Of a stretch of DNA of 64,000 bases, positions 58,411-64,000 are shown piece by piece. Within the stretch, counting starts at the first letter, position 1; each line of letters opens with the position of its first letter. The position numbers and the translations under genes are program-made. The notes under the pieces are model-generated. The model was given only the letters and a program-made list of their open reading frames with translations, was not told where the DNA came from and made no database searches. The DNA is from Ctenosaura bakeri (lineage: Eukaryota > Chordata > Lepidosauria > Squamata > Iguanidae). Where the stretch lies: positions 1 to 64,000 of the forward strand of contig CAOLHI010000354.1 of assembly GCA_948474755.1 (NCBI GenBank). Reading direction: 5' to 3'.

Positions 58411-59260
58411 TAGCCCTGGTGGCATAGTGGTTAAATGCCGGTACTGCAGCCACAAGGTTGTGAGTTTGATCCTGCCAGGCTCCAGGTTGACTCATCCTTC
58501 CATTTTTCCAAAGGTTGGTAAAATGAGTGTCCAGCTTGTTGGGGGCAATTAGCTAAGGACATTGTTAAACTGCTTAGGGAATGCTTTGCACTGTCAAGGT
58601 CAGAGACCTGGGTGGCAAGCCAGCCCAGAGAAGGGAGTGTGAGAGCCAGCAAAGTCCAGCCAGGAGGAAACAAACAAGCACTTTACACAAGGGAGTTCAT
58701 TCACCAGAGCATCAAGCAAAAGCCGTAGTCTGAGTTCCAAAAGCCAAGGGTCAAGAGATCAATTCAAGGTAGCAGGAACCGGGTGCTGGGAGCAAGGAAC
58801 AGGCAAGAGGAGGGCTTGAAAAAAGTTTGCCACAAGCAAGGGAAAGCTTCCAGGCAGGCAGTTATATAGCCCAAGACACAGGTGTGGCTAGTCACTGCTT
58901 CTTGAACTTAATCAAGGAAGCCTCCCTTTGCTCAGCTCTCTTGAGTCTCCGCCTTGTTTGTGGGCTGATTGATGCAGGCTCCAGGGCATCCTCAGGATCA
59001 CAGCTGAATCCCTGTTGCCCTAAAGGAGCAGGCAGAGGAAAGTCCAAGCCTGCTTGGTCCATGGCAGCAGGGGGCTCTTGAGCTGCAGGACTCATCTCCA
59101 GCCAGAGCCACAGGGACCAACAGCTGCTGCTTGTCATCTCCACCCTGAGCAACAGGGACCAACAGCTGCTGCTCATCATCATCAGTTCTGACGGGGCTTC
59201 AGTTATCACATGCACTGATGAGCGGTATAGAAATACACATGCTGTTGCTATTGCTAGGTG
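58411..59260 (+). mobile_element. Squam-type SINE interrupted by an LTR insertion
   Basis: The SINE head GGTGGCATAGTGGTTAAATG and body (GGTTGACTCATCCTTCCAT, GGTAAAATGAGTGTCCAGCT, TTGTTGGGGGCAATTAGCT) run to 58591. The tail (TGATGAGCGGTATAG ... GCTGTTGCTATTGCTA) resumes at 59217. Joined, these 225 bp follow the family order. The SINE is bordered by its own 7-bp duplication TCCTCTG (58404-58410 and 59261-59267). Confidence 0.8.
58592..59211. mobile_element. Solo-LTR-like element (620 bp) inside the SINE
   Basis: The insert begins TGTCAAGGTCAG and ends TTATCACA, the 5'-TG...CA-3' ends of a long terminal repeat. It is flanked by a 5-bp duplication TGCAC (58587-58591 and 59212-59216). A TATATAG motif lies at 58863 on the plus strand. 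A 22-bp sequence beginning ACAGGGACCAACAGCTGC is repeated with a 42-bp period (59110 and 59152). No protein-coding interior, primer site or second LTR is present, consistent with LTR-LTR recombination. The retroelement family is not identified. Confidence 0.7.
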
Positions 59261-59507
59261 TCCTCTGTATGAAAGGCCATTGAGATCTACTCTGTTGCTT
59301 AATGATGAAGAAGCAAGAGAAGGGAAGGTAGGAATCTTTAAGCTGCTCCTCACCTGAGCAGCAAACGGAGCAGGTACACAGGATGCTTTGGTCACAGCCT
59401 CCACTCCTATGATGAAATGGCAATTGTTTTTCTGTTGATGATAATTGCTAAATTTGCATACAAATTATGACAGGGAAATACTGTTCTCATTTATCCCTGT
59501 CTTTTTT

Positions 59508-60240
59508 CATAGAATCATAGAAACAGAGCTGGAAGGGGCCACAAAGGATATCTAGCCCAACTCCCTGTCATGCAGGAAAGAACACACAACTAAAGCACTC
59601 CTGACAGATGACCATCCTGTGACAGATTCCACCCTCTGAAGCAGACTATTTCACCACTGAGCACCTCATACAGTAAATAATTCTTCCCAATGCTTAGATG
59701 GAATCTCTTTTCTTATAATGTGAATCCATTGATCTTCATTTTAGTTTCTGGTCCAGCAGGAAACAAGCTTGATCCATCTTCTACATGCTATCCCTTCAGA
59801 TACTCAAAGACAGCTCTCATGTCAACTCTCAGGCTTGTCTTCTCCAAGCTAAACATACTCAATTCTCTAAGTTGCTCTTCATAAGGCTTGGTTTCCAGGC
59901 TTTTAATCATCTCAGCCCCCCTCTCCAGACACATTCCAGCTTATCAATATTATTCTTGAACTGTGGTGCCTTGAACTGGCACAATAGTCCCAGTGAGGTT
60001 TGACCAAAGCAGGATAGATGATAGAGTAGTACTACCACTTCCTTTATTCTGGGTACTGTAGGTCTCTAGATATAGTCTAGATTGACTTGGCTTTTTTGGC
60101 TGCCACATCTGCACCAGTGACTCATGTTTGGTTTGTGGTCCACTAAGAACCCCTAGATCCTTTTCACATGCACTACTTTCAAGGCAGGTATCACCTGCTA
60201 TTTTTGTCCATTGGAGAGTTATTTCCTGTGGAGAGATTGG
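59508..60240 (-). mobile_element. CR1 LINE 3' end, old copy
   Basis: The plus strand begins CATAGAATCATAGAAACAGA followed by GCTGGAAGGGGCCAC, the CR1 terminus and 3' UTR. Further on, TTGACTTGGCTTTTTTGGC and GACTCATGTTTGGTTTGTGG match the plus-strand sequence of the intact copy near 51490-51545. Frameshifts and stops break the frame. Homology fades near 60240. Confidence 0.85.
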
Positions 60241-60530
60241 AATCTGCAATTGTGGAATGCCCTCCCTTGGGAGATCTGGCTGATGCCAGTGTTGGCTTTT
60301 TTCCAGTGCCAAGTCAATACATGGCTTTCAAATGCACATCTACCTGTTTTTAAATTATTGTGGCCCTTTTAAGGGCCAGTTGAGTTGTTTAATATGATTT
60401 TATCCCATTTCAGTTATTGTATTGTTTTATTCTGAAATTGTTTGAAAATATATGTACTTATTTGTATGAAGTTTTATGATAAAGGGCAAGAGATAAATAA
60501 GTTAATGAGGAAATAAATAAAATTTACAAT
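60236..60530 (+). mobile_element. LINE 3' end with AATAAA-rich tail (L2-like)
   Basis: One frame reads WNAL-like sequence (GTGGAATGCCCTCCCTTGGG) followed by a T-rich 3' region and a tail of AAATAAATAAA near 60495-60525. This layout is common for L2-like LINE ends in reptiles. It abuts the CR1 fragment. Family assignment is tentative. Confidence 0.4.
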
Positions 60531-61250
60531 CACACAGCTGCACTTAAGAAAACAATCAGTCCCTTATGGCTTAAATTTTGTATGATAACGAGGAAACATT
60601 ATTTGAGCATTATAAAAATAAACTTCTAAAAAGTTTTGATGTTACTTAGTGAAGATTAAGAGGAGGCCTACTACTGCAAAAGGCAAATATTACCTGTTCC
60701 CCAGCTACAGAAAAAAAATGCATTGCCTTTGAAGCTTCATATAAAACCCAATTTCATCCTGTTTCTGGCCTCTGACAGCTGCCAAGTTGTATTGTTTCAA
60801 GCAGTCTCCAGATGGTTGTGCTTCATATATAAGCTGACCCATTTTTGATGAAGGAAGCCTGTGTGATTTCCTGAATAAATATAAGGCATGGAAATCTGAT
60901 AATTATTTAGCCATTAAACTAGCACTACAGGCTGAAGACACAAGACAGGCAGAGCTGCAATCAGAAGGAAAGAGCTTTGGACCATTCCTCTATGTGCAAT
61001 ATCCCATATCCTATCACATGGGTTTAAACCAGGTACCTGCATTTGATCCTATAGAACAAAATGTACATGGCTGGCAAAGTAATGGTTTTGTAATTCTATC
61101 ATCCTATATATTACTTAATGTTATGTCCCTGGGTGATGAGAGCCCATGAGGAGACGTAGCAACATGTAGCAGCAAGGATAGCTCCCACTAAGCACATTGC
61201 TTTGACCAGGAACCTTTTAATTACATGACAATTGTGCCATGACTACACCC
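60531..61250. other. Intergenic, no gene seen
   Basis: No repeat or coding feature that I can name. Confidence 0.4.
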
Positions 61251-61257
61251 TATTGAA

Positions 61258-61390
61258 TGCTGGGGCTTTTAGTTTGGTCAGAGGGACCAGAGGAGCTCTC
61301 TGGCGGAGAATTTTAAATGCCCCTCCCTACACTGTCAATCCCAGGATCCCATAGGATGTTGCCATAGCAGTTAAAGTGGAAAGATATCCC
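61258..61390. mobile_element. Palindromic hAT-like MITE, partial
   Basis: Contains CTCTCTGGCGGAGAATTTTA and AATGCCCCTCCCTACACTGT, and ends GCAGTTAAAGTGGAA. These blocks occur in the same order in the right halves of the elements at 55620 and 57604. The left end is missing. Confidence 0.55.
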
Positions 61391-61454
61391 TATGATTGTG
61401 TAGTCTGGATGAGCCCAAGGCCTGGAATTCAATTGAAATCCTTTATACCTCAAG

Positions 61455-61670
61455 ACACCTTTCACACTACACAATTATAGCACTATATGATTCCACTTTA
61501 ACTGCCATGACAACATCCCATGGGATCCTGGGATTGGCAATTGAGGGAGGGGCCTTTAGAATCTTCTGGTGCCTCTCAGCAGATTACAAACCCCTGGATC
61601 CCTCAGGATGCAACCATGGTAGCTGAAGTGGAATAATAGTGCTATAATTGTCTAGTGTGAAAGGCGCCCT
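61455..61670. mobile_element. Palindromic hAT-like MITE with long inverted ends
   Basis: The left arm CACCTTTCACACTACACAAT then TATAGCACTATATGATTCCA is matched by the complement of the right arm (CGCCTTTCACACTAGACAAT then TATAGCACTATTATTCCACT). Similarity continues through CATGACAACATCCCATGGG against CATGGTTGCATCCTGAGGG. Arms of about 80 bp make nearly the whole element a hairpin. Confidence 0.75.
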
Positions 61671-64000
61671 GGCCTCAAACTGCTCTCAGGCTCCAACCTT
61701 GGGAAGTGGGCAAACTTAAAGGGAAGAGTTGTCTGGCCTGAAGCTTGGCACTTCATTGCCTCTCTAGGAGCTCCTGCCACACATGCTGCTCACTGGCTCA
61801 TAGAATTGTGCAGCTCCTTGAAGAGGGCAGATTGTCCCAGAACTGGATCCAGACCTGAAGGAGGCAAGTATGGTCTCAGGCACAGAGTCTCAGGCTCAGA
61901 GGTTTTAGACCATGTCATCCTAAAGTGAGACCTGAGTCTGATGTCTCCTCTGCTGCCACCACTGGCTCCTCAGTTTCTGAGTTCTTCTCCTAAGATATTG
62001 ATGGATTCTTGGACTATAAACTATTTTTTTTTGCTGGAATTTCAGTTGGTTAGTTAATTAAGTCTGCATTGATCAGGCCATGCTGATGAAAAGAAATGAG
62101 GTGTTTTAATAGGGTTATGGCAACATTCTTTAATTCACACCACTCCTGTCTCATATATACCCACTGTGCATCTGTGGCAACCTGCTGCCAAAGTCACATC
62201 AACTCCAGCCAGTATGCTGAATGGTCAGGGCTTGTAGTGCAGATTATCTGAAGGGCATGAAGCGAAATGAAATCAACATCATCCCATTAAAACTGGAGGT
62301 TATTTCAGCTGTCAGGATACGCAGGCTATGGGCAAGATACTCCGTTCCATAGCTATGCTTGTGAAATGGTTGTGAGTCACTTCTTGTGCCTCGAGATCCT
62401 TAGAGTTGGGATATATATTGGTTTGTAATAGGAGTGATGCCTGAATCACTGGATGGAGACTGTAGTATGAAAATCCCTTGGCTGCTGGCCACTGCTGGCA
62501 AAAATGCCATCATTATGTACAGTGAGAGTCAGATAGCTTCCATAGGAGAAGCTCAGTGTCTTTGACCTACTGGATACCTGAAATATGAATGAATGAGGAT
62601 CAAAGAGTATGCAGTATGCTGCCCTGTAGCATCCATAGAGATTCTTATATATTCATTCTCTGTGTTCGAAAGAGAGATATACACGGACTATACGCTGACA
62701 GGGGCCAAAAATTAAGCTTATCTATGTGTTGCGACTACTGTATGGCTTGGTGTAAACTAAGCACTTTCAGTATATATGATTATTGGCTTGGCCTGGGCCA
62801 CATGGCTGGGTATCACATGGTCATTATGGCTATACCATTAACGTTCTCATAATGGTATAAAACACCCAACAGTTACCAGGGCAGAGCAATGTAAATTTGG
62901 GCACATGTTACTCGGATATTTTTATTTTCTGTAACTCTTTTCCTTTAAAAATGTCTTCATCCAATACTATCTTAGCAAGCAATCTTTACCTTTGCTCCGG
63001 CACAATTCCTTTTTGAGAACTTGCCTGCTACTGGAAATGAATAGGGAAGAGGGCACACCCTTTCTGAACAGCCATTTCAGATGATGCCAAATGGCTTTCT
63101 TATCTGCCCTTCTCAGCGTAAGAAAATGGCGGCAGAGAGCAGTGACTTACGAGAGCTCCTCCAAGTGATCCCATCCCCACTTCTCATCTTGACACACAGA
63201 GACAGATGGCTGTAAATCTCCTGGATGCCTGGTTGGTGCCTGCAGGTTAGACATGCTGACTTATTAGCACACAGTTTTGTCACTCAAGCTTGTGGACAAA
63301 AAGAGAGAGGAAAACACGGCATAAAACAAATTTACAGCCGTTCATCTTTGGGCTCATTTGCATAGCACAGAACTCCCCTTTTCCCTACCATGCACATCTT
63401 TGTGTAATTAATTAATACCACATTCACTGGAGTTTAATTCATGTTCATGTAGTACACAAAGATGCAAAGGGGGGGGCAAGTGGGCGGGTGATGCCCAACA
63501 ATGCTGCATTTCCAGCTTCAGTAGTCTCTCTGAGCTTCAGCACTGAGCATGGTGGAGCTTAATTAGCCCCTATGATAATATTAGATCACTTCCTGCAGTC
63601 CTCATTGTGGGGATGGTTAGAACACATTTTACCACACCCTAGTACCCAATCTATGCCCACAGAAACTGTGCCGGTTTCTCTCAGTTGGTCAGTGTGTCAG
63701 GAAGGCAAAATGCTGCTGCACAGTTTTTGCAGAGTGCCAAGTGGGAAACCACCAATGTATGGTGTAGCCAGCATGAGAAAACAGTTGAAGGTCATGGCTG
63801 CGGTACTTGGTCACTGCAATTGGATACGGCATCTTCCACAAGCAAGATAAAACCATCTTCAGGCTTCAAGAGGTCTGAACTATTTCTGGGTTGTGTTAGC
63901 ATTGGTATTATATTCATCCTTTCCTCTTCTTCTGAAAAAAAAAAGATCTACTTTCAAAAGTTTTAAAAAATCCCATGCCACCGTGGCCTCAGCAAGAATC
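61671..64000. other. Intergenic, partly repeat-poor
   Basis: No gene is recognised. The stretch 63000-63480 is repeat-poor, with an ATTTGCAT octamer at 63356-63363 and TAATTAATTAATA from 63405. The rest is featureless to me. Confidence 0.45.

Noticed and set aside
58892..59404. 170-codon minus-strand frame
   Set aside because: It crosses the LTR-like insert, its 42-bp tandem repeat, the SINE tail and flanking DNA, so it cannot be one ancestral protein.
34801..64000. Next gene downstream of SEPTIN9
   Set aside because: I searched for conserved exon-like peptides and found only LINE-derived coding. The region is long and gene-free here, as in mammals.

Overview
The window is vertebrate nuclear DNA, most likely from a squamate reptile (lizard or snake). 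The repeats give the clade: tRNA-headed SINEs ending in ACA-rich tails (Sauria/ACA type), a second SINE of Squam type, CR1 LINEs with the AATCATAG-type 3' terminus, and many small fold-back DNA elements. I cannot name the species from the sequence alone.

The only cellular gene I can support is the 3' part of SEPTIN9 (plus strand, about 3.55 to 34.3 kb). Nine exons carry the whole septin GTPase core. Read from the ATG at 3583 they join in frame into 336 codons plus stop, with GT/AG at every intron. The upstream exons, which encode the variable proline-rich N-terminus of long isoforms in other vertebrates, lie left of the window. A 3' UTR of up to about 3.2 kb follows, with several AATAAA signals between 33.88 and 34.32 kb.

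From 34.3 kb to the end I find no cellular gene. This fits the gene-poor interval known downstream of SEPTIN9 in mammals. The stretch is filled with mobile elements. The most notable is a 5'-truncated CR1 at 50.9-53.5 kb whose endonuclease/reverse-transcriptase frame is still completely open. Three other CR1 tails (8.3, 48.9, 59.5 kb) lie in the same minus orientation. At 58.4-59.3 kb a 620-bp LTR-like element sits inside a Squam-type SINE, and both insertions keep target-site duplications.

A recurring theme is fold-back DNA. There are three copies of a TA-flanked MITE family with internal hairpins (1.8, 14.3, 39.6 kb), one of which ends 92 bp before a SEPTIN9 exon. A palindrome lies inside the SEPTIN9 3' UTR, another just past its poly(A) site, a strong 117-bp hairpin at 47.4 kb, and a cluster of palindromic hAT-like elements at 55-62 kb. 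A diverged 0.4-kb inverted repeat pair lies at 42.9 and 46.4 kb. Three repeat-poor segments (21.6, 57.0 and 63.1 kb) look like candidate conserved regulatory DNA, but that is inference only. I found no prokaryote-type system, CRISPR array or free-standing RNA gene.
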